Virus record (IMG/VR): IMGVR_UViG_3300048930_000447
Coordinates: 1 to 47,636 of that record
Strand: one strand, 5' to 3'
DNA: 47,636 bases
Source: a virus
Both the position numbers and the translations under genes were made by a program. Shown piece after piece: positions 7,910-16,452 of the stretch (its first letter is position 1; every line of letters starts with the position of its first letter). A model generated the notes under the pieces. That model saw only the letters and a program-made list of their open reading frames with translations, made no database searches and was not told where the DNA came from.

Positions 7910-9810
7910 ACCACCCCCTGTGCCTGCAGGTGCTCCAGCATCTGCCTTTGGCCCTGCTGCACGGCCTGCGACACCAACGCACCGACCTGTGCGCGGTCGC
8001 TGCGGCTATCGATGTTGATCGTCGGGGCGTAGGTCAGCGCAACACTGCGGCCAGATCCCGCGCCGGGGCGGTTCTGAGCCGCCGGCACGATGCGCTCGCC
8101 CTTGTGGATGATGGCCGCCATGTCGCGCGGCACGTAGTCGGTGCCGGTGTCCAACTTGGGCAACTTGCCAAAGATGTCGACGATGCTCACGCCGATGTTG
8201 TCGCCGACGATCTTGCCCAACGGGTCGATGACTGTCTTCTGAAGAGCCAATTGCGCGAGGTCCAGGCCAATGCCTCGGATCAGATCCTTGACGCCCTTCC
8301 ATTCGCGGATGGCGTCGCCGGCTGCGCTGGCGAACACCAGGCCGATCTCGTTGCCCGCCTCCTTGGCAGCGTCCTTCGTGCCTTCCAGGTCCTCGTCGAG
8401 CTGCGCGGACAGCTCGACCCACGTGCCCAGGCTGATCTTGCCGGCGTCGAAGGCGGCGTTGATGAGCAACACCGTCTTCAGGCGAGCGGCGTCCTTGCCC
8501 GCGGTGGTGTTGGCCAGCAGCGAGTCCAGCGCCTTCTGCGCCTCGGCCGCCTGCTGGGCAGCGGGGTTCAGCTGTTCCAGCTCGTTGCGCAGCCGGGCAA
8601 TGGCTTCGTCGGTGGCCGCATCGCCGCCAATGCCGCTGGCGCGCAGGTTCAATAGCTCGTCGAGTGCGCCACTGATGGCCTGGATCTTGACTGCGTCGGT
8701 AGCCTCGATGGCCTTCAGCGCATCGCGCATGGCATCGCTGATGCCCGTCGGCCCGAGCGACGCGTCGATCTTGGCCTTGGGCTTCTTGTCGGGCTTGTCA
8801 CCGATGTCCGGGAGCTTGGGCAGCGGGACCGGGGTGGTGTCCTTGTCGCCGCGCAGAAAATTCTCGGTGGCCTTCCTTTCAGCGGTGGCGATCTGCTCAG
8901 CCAGCTTCAGTCGCCGCTGCTGATACTCGACCCGCATCTGCGGCGGCAACTGCACGTTCGCCAACGCACCCTCGAGGCCTGCGAGCTCCTTGCGCATACC
9001 GTCGAGTACCGGCGCTTCTCCGCCCAGGCCCAGCAATTTGAGCTGTTCGTTGCGCAGAGTCTCGAAGAAGCCTTTCCCCTCCTTGCGGCCCTGACGGAAG
9101 ATCTCGATCGTCTGGTTGATCGAACTCACCATCGGCCCGGCCAGCGTGCGCGACAGGTCCAGCGCGTTCTTCTCAAGCTGGAACCACTCCTTGCGCAGCC
9201 TCTCGGCCTCTTCGGCTTGCTGAGTGGTCACGGTAGCCTGCAGCTTGCCGGACTCGGCCAAGTCCTTCATCAGCGGCGCCAGCTCGCGCGTCCCCTTGCC
9301 CAGCAGCGTGAGGTTGTAGAACAGCTTACCTTCGTCGTCGAAACTGTTCATCGCACGGCCGACGGCCTGCAGCCGCTCGACCGGCGACAGCGCCAGCAGG
9401 TCCTTGATGTTCAGGCCCAGGTTCTTGATCGCGCGCCCCGCCGCGCTGTCGGGGTTCTTGCTCGCCTCCCCCAGCGCCTGGTTGAGCTTGATCACCGCCT
9501 GGCCTGCCGTGTCCAGGCTGGTCCCCGTACGCAGGGCCACGTCTTCCAGCGCGGACAGGTTCTCGACGCTGTCGCCGGTAGCGTCCTTCAGGTCGTTGAG
9601 CGCGTCCACGCCCTCGACCACGCGGTTGAGCCATGAGCCCACGGCCGCCACGGTGAAGGCGCCGGCCAGTTGCGGCGCGAGCGGGCCGATGATGCCGCGC
9701 AAGGTGGCAGTGCTGGCCGTCACGCCGGCGATCTCGCCGCGGATGCGGCGGAAGGTGGCGCTGGCCCTGTCCTCGGCGCTGACGACGATCTTCGCTTTGG
9801 GGTCGGTCAT
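7906..9810 (-). CDS. Tail tape measure protein (H-like)
   Basis: A 634-residue protein that sets tail length and is ejected at infection. It has the TMP signature start (KIVVSAEDRASATFRRIRGE), a hydrophobic stretch near residues 40-60 (GIIGPLAPQLAGAFTVAAVG), long helical charged regions, and a conserved C-terminal part (GTDYVPRDMAAIIHKGERIVPAAQN) found in many TMPs. It begins four bases inside the end of the GT frame (ATGA). At roughly 0.15 nm per residue the tail would be about 95 nm, a rule-of-thumb estimate. Confidence 0.9.
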   Translation of the reverse strand: MTDPKAKIVVSAEDRASATFRRIRGEIAGVTASTATLRGIIGPLAPQLAGAFTVAAVGSWLNRVVEGVDALNDLKDATGDSVENLSALEDVALRTGTSLDTAGQAVIKLNQALGEASKNPDSAAGRAIKNLGLNIKDLLALSPVERLQAVGRAMNSFDDEGKLFYNLTLLGKGTRELAPLMKDLAESGKLQATVTTQQAEEAERLRKEWFQLEKNALDLSRTLAGPMVSSINQTIEIFRQGRKEGKGFFETLRNEQLKLLGLGGEAPVLDGMRKELAGLEGALANVQLPPQMRVEYQQRRLKLAEQIATAERKATENFLRGDKDTTPVPLPKLPDIGDKPDKKPKAKIDASLGPTGISDAMRDALKAIEATDAVKIQAISGALDELLNLRASGIGGDAATDEAIARLRNELEQLNPAAQQAAEAQKALDSLLANTTAGKDAARLKTVLLINAAFDAGKISLGTWVELSAQLDEDLEGTKDAAKEAGNEIGLVFASAAGDAIREWKGVKDLIRGIGLDLAQLALQKTVIDPLGKIVGDNIGVSIVDIFGKLPKLDTGTDYVPRDMAAIIHKGERIVPAAQNRPGAGSGRSVALTYAPTINIDSRSDRAQVGALVSQAVQQGQRQMLEHLQAQGVV

Positions 9811-10471
9811 GAGCGTGCCTTGCGTTCTTGTTCGTCCAACTCGTGGTGCCTGTCGCCGATGACGCGCATGAGGTCCATCACTGCGTACCAGTCATCCACC
9901 GGGTGCAGCGCGGCATAGAGCAGCCAGCGCTCCGGGGCCCACCCGGCGCAGAAGTTCCAGCAGGCAATGGCCTGCTCGGCCACCGGCGCCAGCTCAGGCA
10001 ATGGCTCGCCGATGTCAACGGTGATGCCGTGTTCCGCAAAGTTGCGCACGCCGCCGGCACTGCGAGCCCTGGCGACGTGCGCCTTCAGTTTCCCGCTTGC
10101 TCCTCGATGGCGGCATTGCGCTGGCCATGGCGCAGCAGCAGCTGGTTGCCCAGCTGATCGGCCCAGTCGGGCTGCGCGTCGAGCAGCAACCCCACGGCTT
10201 CGCGGGTCCACGGCAGCGGGTCTGTGCCCGCGTCCGGCAGCACATGCAGGTTGCGCACCCCGGTCCAGCCGATGAGGTGCGTGTTCAGCAGGTAGCGCTG
10301 CAGCAGCGCCTGCGCGACCTTGTCGCCCGCGCTCAGATCCAGTTGGTGCCGGTAGGCGCATTCGCGCAACTGCGTGCGCGTGGGCGTGAGCAGGCGGAAG
10401 CTGCACTCGCCGATCTCGTGGTCGAACTCCAGCGCTTTGCGGGCCGCGGCGGCCAGTTCGGTGGCGTCCAT
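9807..10471 (-). CDS. GT-like tail assembly chaperone made by -1 frameshift
   Basis: The reading frame that overlaps the end of the G-like gene has no good start of its own and continues to 9807. Slipping back one base on GGGAAAC (10094-10088) joins the 128 G codons to 93 T residues beginning KLKAHVARARSAGG, giving about 221 residues. The T part ends DRHHELDEQERKARS. In lambda-like phages the G and GT products bind the tape measure and recruit tube subunits. The position between tube and tape-measure genes matches exactly. Confidence 0.85.
10085..10471 (-). CDS. Tail assembly chaperone (G-like)
   Basis: A 128-residue protein beginning MDATELAAAARKALEFDHEIG, acidic and helical. It is the non-frameshifted product of the G/GT gene pair, ending in AIEEQAGN just after the slippery heptamer. 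It starts one base inside the tube-protein stop. It functions as a cytoplasmic chaperone of tail assembly and is not in the finished virion in known systems. Confidence 0.8.
   Translation of the reverse strand: MDATELAAAARKALEFDHEIGECSFRLLTPTRTQLRECAYRHQLDLSAGDKVAQALLQRYLLNTHLIGWTGVRNLHVLPDAGTDPLPWTREAVGLLLDAQPDWADQLGNQLLLRHGQRNAAIEEQAGN
10088..10094 (-). promoter_or_regulatory. Programmed -1 frameshift heptamer GGGAAAC
   Basis: On the minus strand the last codons of the G frame read GCG-GGA-AAC-TGA. G GGA AAC is a canonical X-XXY-YYZ slippery site directly before the stop, and the -1 frame continues as CTG-AAG into the T extension. The lambda site is GGGAAAG, so this differs only in the last base. 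Confidence 0.85.
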
Positions 10472-11118
10472 CAGCTGGTGTAGATGGTGGCCAGGCCGAT
10501 CATCGACAGGTCGATCTGGCCCCGCAGCGTGCCGTCGGTGACGGTGGGCGTGTCGCGCAGCGACCAGTAGGCGTTGGCGACCAAGATGTTACCGTTGGGG
10601 AACACCATGCGGATGGCCGCAGGCGCGCTGCCGTCGACACCGCGCACGGTGTCCAGCCACGGCAGCGCGGCGTCGAAGAAGAACGGCAGCGTGATTTCCA
10701 GCGGGTTGCGGTCGGTCGGGATGCGCTGGCGGATCACGTGGCTCACGAAGGTGGCGTCGGCGAAGTTCTGGTCGCCGCCGGCGATGCCCCAGTCGGCCGA
10801 GATCTGGCTCAGTGCCATCCAGGTGCTGATCTCGCGCACGCTGCCCACACCACCCCCCGCGGGGTACTGCGAGGTGTTCAGCGTGTTGATGCCGCCCAGC
10901 GTCACATCGTTTGTGGCCACCGCGCTGGCGCGCGCGATACGGCCGCTGAGCCGGTCCCACCCGCTGGTGACCTCCAGATAGTCATTGACCACGACACCGT
11001 GGGTGGCCTCCAGCGTGGCCACGGCGTTGGCCGCGTTGGTGATCGCGGTCATGTTCTTGACGGCGGCATAGACCGACGCGATGGCGAAGGACGTGCCGGC
11101 TACTTTGACGACAGACAT
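10471..11118 (-). CDS. Major tail tube protein (V-like)
   Basis: A 215-residue protein upstream of the G/GT chaperones, where siphophages encode the tube subunit. The N-terminus (MSVVKVAGTSFAIASVYAAV) and the pattern of a beta-rich body with a W near WYSLRDTP-type turns (ANAYWSLRDTPTVTDG) fit tail tube proteins. The minus-strand leader carries a good ribosome site (TAGGAG) before the ATG at 11118. It also has an intercistronic hairpin upstream (11221-11244). Confidence 0.75.
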   Translation of the reverse strand: MSVVKVAGTSFAIASVYAAVKNMTAITNAANAVATLEATHGVVVNDYLEVTSGWDRLSGRIARASAVATNDVTLGGINTLNTSQYPAGGGVGSVREISTWMALSQISADWGIAGGDQNFADATFVSHVIRQRIPTDRNPLEITLPFFFDAALPWLDTVRGVDGSAPAAIRMVFPNGNILVANAYWSLRDTPTVTDGTLRGQIDLSMIGLATIYTS

Positions 11119-11220
11119 GGTGGTTGCTCCTAGGGTGGTTCAAACGGACGGGAACGCGGCGGCTCGCGTGCAGGCCGGGATGGCTGGCACGCGGACAGAT
11201 CCGCGGGGAAGGGAACGGGG

Positions 11221-11244
11221 TGCGCGCTCGCTCAGGAGCGCGCA
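11221..11244 (-). other. Intercistronic hairpin between U-like and tube genes
   Basis: A perfect 9-bp inverted repeat (TGCGCGCTC at 11221-11229, GAGCGCGCA at 11236-11244) with a 6-base loop lies three bases after the U-like stop. No U tract follows in the minus direction, so it is more likely an mRNA-stabilising or attenuating element than a full terminator. The rest of the 129-bp gap 11119-11247 holds only the tube-gene leader. Confidence 0.5.
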
Positions 11245-11247
11245 GGC

Positions 11248-11673
11248 TCAGACGAGCACGTCGGGCGCGCCTGGGTAGACCTGGTAGGTGGCGCGCGCCG
11301 TGAGGGTGATGACGCCGCAGCGGGTGCCGCCACGCGTGGCGGCCTCGCGGTCGATGCCGGTGTGCTCAAGGTCGAAGGGCGGCATCGGCTCGGCAAACAA
11401 CAGGGCCATCGCCTCGGCGCCGATGGTGTTCATGGCGTCGTCGATGTGTGCAGACGCCGCGACAACGATGCGCAGCGTGATGTCCAGGCGGTGCTCGTGC
11501 AGGTGCTCGAGGGTGATGCGCTCGACGTTCTCCTGGCCGCCCCACAGCCAGGCGGCGGGCAGCTGGTCCGGCGTGACGCCATCCTCACGCGTGGTCTGCA
11601 GCGGCGTGCCCAGCGACAACGGAACCAGGCGCGCGGCCAGCGTGGCTATGACTTGTGCGGCAGCGAGTTGCAT
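11248..11673 (-). CDS. Tail terminator / minor tail protein U-like
   Basis: A 141-residue protein starting MQLAAAQVIATLAARLVPL. The N-terminal helix and the middle (HEHRLDITLRIVVAASAHIDDAMNTI) resemble gpU-type tail completion proteins, which cap the tail tube and join it to the head. It sits just upstream of the tube gene as expected. It follows the fibre-adaptor-like gene with no gap. Assignment is by resemblance and order. Confidence 0.65.
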   Translation of the reverse strand: MQLAAAQVIATLAARLVPLSLGTPLQTTREDGVTPDQLPAAWLWGGQENVERITLEHLHEHRLDITLRIVVAASAHIDDAMNTIGAEAMALLFAEPMPPFDLEHTGIDREAATRGGTRCGVITLTARATYQVYPGAPDVLV

Positions 11674-11988
11674 TTACAGCCTTTTGCAGGGCAGGTAGCC
11701 GACGGCCACGAGCGCACGGCCGCTGCTCAACAGCGCGCGGCCGCGCAGCCGGTAAGTGACGCCGTCGACACGCCCGCGGATGACCTGCAGCACGTCGGTG
11801 CCGCTGGGCACCGGCGCGCCCACGCGGACGGCGTCGGGGGCCGGATCGGTGCCGGACCAGGCATCGCAGGTGATGGCGACTTCGGTGATGGTTTCGCCGG
11901 CGACCATGGCGCGGCCGAATGCAAACGTCTGTACATCGATCTCGTCGACGTCGATAGCCGGCAAGGTCTGGCCGATGCGCAGTGTCAT
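11674..11988 (-). CDS. Small fibre/tail adaptor-like protein
   Basis: A 104-residue beta-rich protein: an acidic strand (AIDVDEIDVQTFAFG), then ITCDAWSGTDPAPDAVRV and a closing segment DGVTYRLRGRALLSSGRALVAVGYLP. The pattern resembles the short fibre-tail adaptor proteins next to fibre genes in other phages. The ATG at 11988 overlaps the stop of the large repeat protein (ATGA), which suggests the two products work together. Confidence 0.55.
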   Translation of the reverse strand: MTLRIGQTLPAIDVDEIDVQTFAFGRAMVAGETITEVAITCDAWSGTDPAPDAVRVGAPVPSGTDVLQVIRGRVDGVTYRLRGRALLSSGRALVAVGYLPCKRL

Positions 11989-14522
11989 GACATCACCTCG
12001 ATGGGGGGCCGCACAACCGCTGTGCAGACGATGGGGGAGCGGTGGCCGGCGCCAGGCAGCGAACCGAACAACGTGGCCGACGCGGACCCCAAGGCCTGCG
12101 CCTGCCCGGCCAGGTTGACCACGCCCACTTCGGTGAGCGTGCCCGAGGCGAGCGCCTGGGCTTGTGCGTCGCTGAGCAGCTGCACGCTGCCCTGCAGCGC
12201 GGCTGCGGCGCCGGACTGGGCCAGGGCAGCGGCCGACAGCGTGACCGTCAGGCCCAGCACGCCAGACGCCTGCGCCTGCGCCACCGCCGCGGCCGACAGC
12301 GGCACGCTCAGCCACAGCTGGCCGGTGGCTACCCCCTGCGCCGCGGCGTTGCCGGCCAGGCCATCGGAAGCCAGCGCACCGGCTGCGGTGACGGCGGCAA
12401 GTGCGGCGCCAAACAGCGGCACGCCGTGGGCCATCGCCGCTGTGGCCACCGCCTGGGCCACGGCGCCAGCGGCCAGCTCGATGCGCAGCGCCAGCGTGCC
12501 GCCCGCTGCAGCCTGGGCCAGCGACGCGCCCTGCAGCGTGACGGCGATGCTCAGGTTGCCGTTGGCCGCGGCCGCGGCAATGCTGCTGCCGCCCAGCGGC
12601 ACGGCATGCGTGACGGCGCCGCTGCCAATGGCCTGCGCGATGCCGGCGCCGAGCAGCGTGACGCCCAGGCTGATGGCGGCAGCAGCGGTAGCCTGCCCGG
12701 CGCCGGCGGCGGCTAGGTCGGCCTGGCCGCGCGCCGTGTACGCCTCGACGCGCGGCCGGAAGTAGCGTCCCACGCTGTACGGCCCGCGGCCAGGGCGTGG
12801 GCGCCGGCCGAACATCTCGGCCTCGGAGACCTGCACCACGATTTGCGCGGCAGCCGTAGCCTGCCCAGCAGCAGCGCCCTGCAGTGGAACCCCATGCGTC
12901 ATGCCCGCGGCGGCCGTGGCCTGGCCCGCGGCGGTGCCTGCCAGCGGAACCCCATGAGTCAGCCCGCCAGAAGCCGCCGCAACACCAGCCGCCGCCCCCT
13001 GCAGCGGCACACCGTGGCTGAGCCCGCCTGTGGCCGTGCCGGTGACGACAGCCGCGCCGGCCAGATCGACAGCGGTCGCAGCGCGCAGCCGCACCAGCAT
13101 GACGCCGCCCGACGAATTGCCGGCGCTGCCGGTGGCCGACATCGTGAACGTGACCGGGCCCGAGCCGCCGCCGGCAGTGACCTGCACTTCGCCGAGTTGG
13201 TAGGCCACGTCGTCGCCCGAGGTGGTGCCGGTCGGCCCCGCGCGGGAGTTGAACGTGCCGAAGGTGACGCCAGTAGCCGACAGGGTGTGCGCGCTGTGGC
13301 CCACCACGTCCAGATCGCTGTTCTTGGCGACGAACACCAGCACCGTGTCGCCGGCCGCCAGGTCCAGGCTGCCGGTGGTGATGTTCCAGTTGGCCGCCGC
13401 GACGCCCTGCGAGCCAGCGGCCGTGGCGATAACCCAGCCGGTGCCGCCGCTGCGGCTGAACGCGATGCTGCGGCTATACACCGCATTCCCGCCCGTGACG
13501 CTGATTGCCTCGGTGGCCGCGTCCTCGGTGCCGTCGCAGACCCGGTGGAACACCGTGGCGTACACGTCGCCCTGGTCCGCGCCGGCCGCGCCGCCGTCGC
13601 CCATCACGGCCTGCGCGGTCAGGCTATAGCCGGTAGGCGTGCCCGGCCCGTTCGTCGGGTACTTGTTGACCACGCACCACAGCGCCAGGTCAGTGTTCTC
13701 CAGCGTGTCCGGCTGGCGGAACAGCACCGACGACACGCCCGACTGCGGCACGCTGCTGAGCGAGCGGAAGGCGATGAGGCTGGCGCCACTGACCGAGACA
13801 TCGGCGGTCGCGTCGGCTGCCGCATCGGCGGCGCCTTGCAGGGGGACGCCGTGGGTGACTGCACCCGTGGCGGTGGCTTGGCCAGTTGCCCCACCTGCGA
13901 GCGGCACGCCGTGAGACAGGGCGCCGGCAGCCGCGCCCGCTGCCGTCGCATCGCCGTCCAGATCGACCGCCGTGCTGCCATAGTTGCCGCCCTCCCAAGA
14001 CGCAATCTTCGCCACCGAGGCGGCCGCGTCTTGGTACACCCCCATGCCCACATCGCCGCCGCTCAATACGGACGCTGTATCGGTGTAGCTGACGATCAGA
14101 ACGCCACCGACATAGCCCTTGAGCACGCGGTTCGCGCCGCTGACCTCAACCGTAAGTTCAACCTCCATCGGCACACTGCCGCCGTTGTTGAACGATCCAA
14201 CGTCGTCATCCACGTCGGTGGAGTTTTTCGTCAGCCACCAGTGATTGCCTGTGACGCTGAATGCATACTTATTGGAGCCGGAGCGCAGGCACTCAACGGT
14301 CCAATAGGTCTGGGCTCCCCCAGAGAGGCCCAGCGCATCTACGATGACGATCTTGCTGCGCTGGTTATTGCCGGTGGCCGCGCCGACATACACGTAACCG
14401 ATGTCATCCGTCGCCGCCGAAGGGCCGGCTTCGCCGCCAGACTGCGTGATCGTGCCGCTGCCGCGATTTTTGGACCACGGTGCGGCCAGCGACCCGGAGC
14501 CGTCAAAGGGATCACTGGCCAT
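11985..14522 (-). CDS. Large fibre-like protein with LamG-like domain and alanine-rich repeats
   Basis: An 845-residue protein. Residues 1-175 look like a LamG/concanavalin-type sandwich (TYWTVECLRSGSNKYAFSVT ... GVYQDAAASVAKIASWEG). A second beta domain lies at about 235-465. The flanks and the C-terminal half are a chain of about 20-residue Ala/Gly-rich repeats containing HGVPL six times and HAVPL once, followed by GAAAGQATA-like strings; a non-repeat basic insert (MFGRRPRPGRGPYSVGRYF) interrupts them. The repeats suggest an extended fibrous shaft. It probably faces outward on the virion, but the receptor or ligand is unknown. Confidence 0.65.
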   Translation of the reverse strand: MASDPFDGSGSLAAPWSKNRGSGTITQSGGEAGPSAATDDIGYVYVGAATGNNQRSKIVIVDALGLSGGAQTYWTVECLRSGSNKYAFSVTGNHWWLTKNSTDVDDDVGSFNNGGSVPMEVELTVEVSGANRVLKGYVGGVLIVSYTDTASVLSGGDVGMGVYQDAAASVAKIASWEGGNYGSTAVDLDGDATAAGAAAGALSHGVPLAGGATGQATATGAVTHGVPLQGAADAAADATADVSVSGASLIAFRSLSSVPQSGVSSVLFRQPDTLENTDLALWCVVNKYPTNGPGTPTGYSLTAQAVMGDGGAAGADQGDVYATVFHRVCDGTEDAATEAISVTGGNAVYSRSIAFSRSGGTGWVIATAAGSQGVAAANWNITTGSLDLAAGDTVLVFVAKNSDLDVVGHSAHTLSATGVTFGTFNSRAGPTGTTSGDDVAYQLGEVQVTAGGGSGPVTFTMSATGSAGNSSGGVMLVRLRAATAVDLAGAAVVTGTATGGLSHGVPLQGAAAGVAAASGGLTHGVPLAGTAAGQATAAAGMTHGVPLQGAAAGQATAAAQIVVQVSEAEMFGRRPRPGRGPYSVGRYFRPRVEAYTARGQADLAAAGAGQATAAAAISLGVTLLGAGIAQAIGSGAVTHAVPLGGSSIAAAAANGNLSIAVTLQGASLAQAAAGGTLALRIELAAGAVAQAVATAAMAHGVPLFGAALAAVTAAGALASDGLAGNAAAQGVATGQLWLSVPLSAAAVAQAQASGVLGLTVTLSAAALAQSGAAAALQGSVQLLSDAQAQALASGTLTEVGVVNLAGQAQALGSASATLFGSLPGAGHRSPIVCTAVVRPPIEVMS

Positions 14523-15859
14523 CAGACGTACTCCACGGCCCCGCGCGTCCAGGTGGTGCGCGTGTTGCCGTACATATCGACGCCGTAGGGTGCGCCCAAG
14601 TTGGAGCCCGCCGAGGTGTTGGCCGTCAGCCGGAAGTCCAGGCCCGCGTAGTCAACGAATGGATCGCCGCTGCCCGCGCTGGTGCCATTCGCTTCCGAGT
14701 GCGATCCGCCCGCGTTGATGAAGTGGTTGTAGTCGTGCGTCGGGAACAGCGCGAAGTTGGGCGACTGGCCGTTCACGAAGAGATTGTTCGACGCCGCATT
14801 GCCGGTGGTCGGCGACGTGTACAGCGCGCCCAGCGGGCCACCGCCGTTACCCTCGACGTTGAGGAAGGTGTTGTTGTAGACCTTGCAATTGGTCAGCGTG
14901 CTCGCGCTCCACGAGCCCACCGCCCCGTTGCCGACTTCCCACGTATCCCCGGAAACCCGGTAGAACACATTGCCGTAGACCTTGAAGTCATCGCCCTCGA
15001 AGATCAGCCCGCCCGTGCCTTCGGCGTGTGTGAAAAGGTTGTGCCTGAAAGTCCAGCCGCCCGCCCCGCCCCAGATCGACGCAATCTCGCTGTGCTCACC
15101 GGCTGTGCTCTCGTGGTAGCCGGTGCAGCAGTGCTCGACCACCACGCCGCTGACCGATTGATTGCAGAAGAAGATGCAGCGGCCGGCGTCGTAGGCCCAG
15201 CAGTAGGCGATGCGCGCGTTGTCGCCTGCGCCGTTCGCAAACCACGAGAACAGGTCGTTGTTGGGGTAGGCGCCGTCGCTGTCGCCGCCATTGCCGACGA
15301 CCTCGCAATGCAGCGCAGCGCAGTTGGCGCCGTGCCAGTAGAAGGCCGGGCCGGAACTGGCGCTAACCTTGAACCCGTGCCCCGTCTTCCATGCGCCCAC
15401 ACCGCCGCCGGTGGTGCCGTCGAACACGTTGTATGCCGTGTCGAAGCTGATGTCGCCGAACGTGGCCTGCCCGTCGCCGTACCCCGATGACCAGCCGGTG
15501 TCCGTGCCGTGCAGAGTGGCCGTGGCCTTCTTGACGCGGATGACCAGCGACCCGCTGGCGGCGTCGGTGAAGGTGTAGCTGCCATAGCTGCCATCGGCCA
15601 CCCAGTAGGTGGTGTCGCGGGTCAGCGTGCCGGGCAGCGAGGTGTAGGCGTTCGTCCAGTCGTCGCCGCTGCCCGAGCCCGACGCGCCCTGGCGCACGTA
15701 CTTCTGGTACGTGGTGGGGGCGTCGTCCACCACGCCGCCATCGACGGTGAGCGCGCCCATTGCCGCGGCGATCGCCAGCGCAGCTGCACTTAACTGGGCC
15801 GCCGGGGGCGTCCATGCGTTGCCGCGGCCGGCCGCGTAGACAGACTGCGCGATCGGCAT
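14522..15859 (-). CDS. Right-handed beta-helix protein, tailspike or decoration candidate
   Basis: A 445-residue protein with the texture of a parallel beta-helix: repeated short strands with Asn and Gly turns (GDDFKVYGNVFYRVSG, NCKVYNNTFLNVEGNGGG, RIAYCWAYDAGRCIFFC). The N-terminal 40 residues (QSVYAAGRGNAWTPPAAQL) may form a virion-anchoring segment. Such proteins in phages are often spikes or depolymerases that bind or cut surface polysaccharides; no catalytic residues can be named by eye. It overlaps the next gene by one base. Confidence 0.7.
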   Translation of the reverse strand: MPIAQSVYAAGRGNAWTPPAAQLSAAALAIAAAMGALTVDGGVVDDAPTTYQKYVRQGASGSGSGDDWTNAYTSLPGTLTRDTTYWVADGSYGSYTFTDAASGSLVIRVKKATATLHGTDTGWSSGYGDGQATFGDISFDTAYNVFDGTTGGGVGAWKTGHGFKVSASSGPAFYWHGANCAALHCEVVGNGGDSDGAYPNNDLFSWFANGAGDNARIAYCWAYDAGRCIFFCNQSVSGVVVEHCCTGYHESTAGEHSEIASIWGGAGGWTFRHNLFTHAEGTGGLIFEGDDFKVYGNVFYRVSGDTWEVGNGAVGSWSASTLTNCKVYNNTFLNVEGNGGGPLGALYTSPTTGNAASNNLFVNGQSPNFALFPTHDYNHFINAGGSHSEANGTSAGSGDPFVDYAGLDFRLTANTSAGSNLGAPYGVDMYGNTRTTWTRGAVEYV

Positions 15860-15866
15860 GGCCGGC

Positions 15867-16439
15867 TCAGCTGTACAGGTCGATGTGCCCGGCCTGCACC
15901 TGGATGCTGTTCGCGTTGCTGATCGACCAGGTCGCCAGCAGGTCGATCAACTGGCTGGCCCCGTTGTCGAAGCCCGAGCCGTTGGCCGGCGCGGCGTTGT
16001 ACGGCAGCATGTGCACGCCCGCGCCGCCGGCAGTCGGTGCAGCGGCGCCGATGACCGCGTGCGACGCGAATTGGCAGCCCTTGGGGAACAGCAGCGTCGC
16101 GGTGCTGGCGCCGTAGGCCCGGCAGACCAGTTCGCCGGACAGCTTCCAGTGCACGTCGCTCTTCGCCACCGTGTTGAGCGTCATCAGGCCGGACGCGAAC
16201 ACGTCGACCGAGCCGAGCCGCAGCGCAAGCGCCAGCGTGCCCGGCGTCGTCACCACGGTGCTGATGCGCCCCGAGAACTCGAAGGCGATGACCTTGCCCA
16301 CGCGGTCGAAGTAGCCGATCGGCAGCGCCGCGGTCTTCTTTGCGCTGGGCAGGATGCTGGTCTGCGACGTGCTGCCCGTCAGGGCTGTGCCGTCCTCGGT
16401 GATTTCGAGGATGCGCTCGCGGAATCCGTAGCTGCTCAT
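15867..16439 (-). CDS. Beta-rich virion-associated protein of unknown function
   Basis: A 190-residue protein beginning MSSYGFRERILEITEDGTAL, rich in short beta strands (VIAFEFSGRISTVVTTPGTLALAL). No signal peptide or membrane segment is visible. It lies between the beta-helix protein and the Pro-rich spike-like protein, so a capsid-surface or fibre role is likely. Proteins of similar texture occur beside fibre genes in other prophages, but I cannot name a family. Confidence 0.55.
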   Translation of the reverse strand: MSSYGFRERILEITEDGTALTGSTSQTSILPSAKKTAALPIGYFDRVGKVIAFEFSGRISTVVTTPGTLALALRLGSVDVFASGLMTLNTVAKSDVHWKLSGELVCRAYGASTATLLFPKGCQFASHAVIGAAAPTAGGAGVHMLPYNAAPANGSGFDNGASQLIDLLATWSISNANSIQVQAGHIDLYS

Positions 16440-16452
16440 GAGGTTGGTTCCT

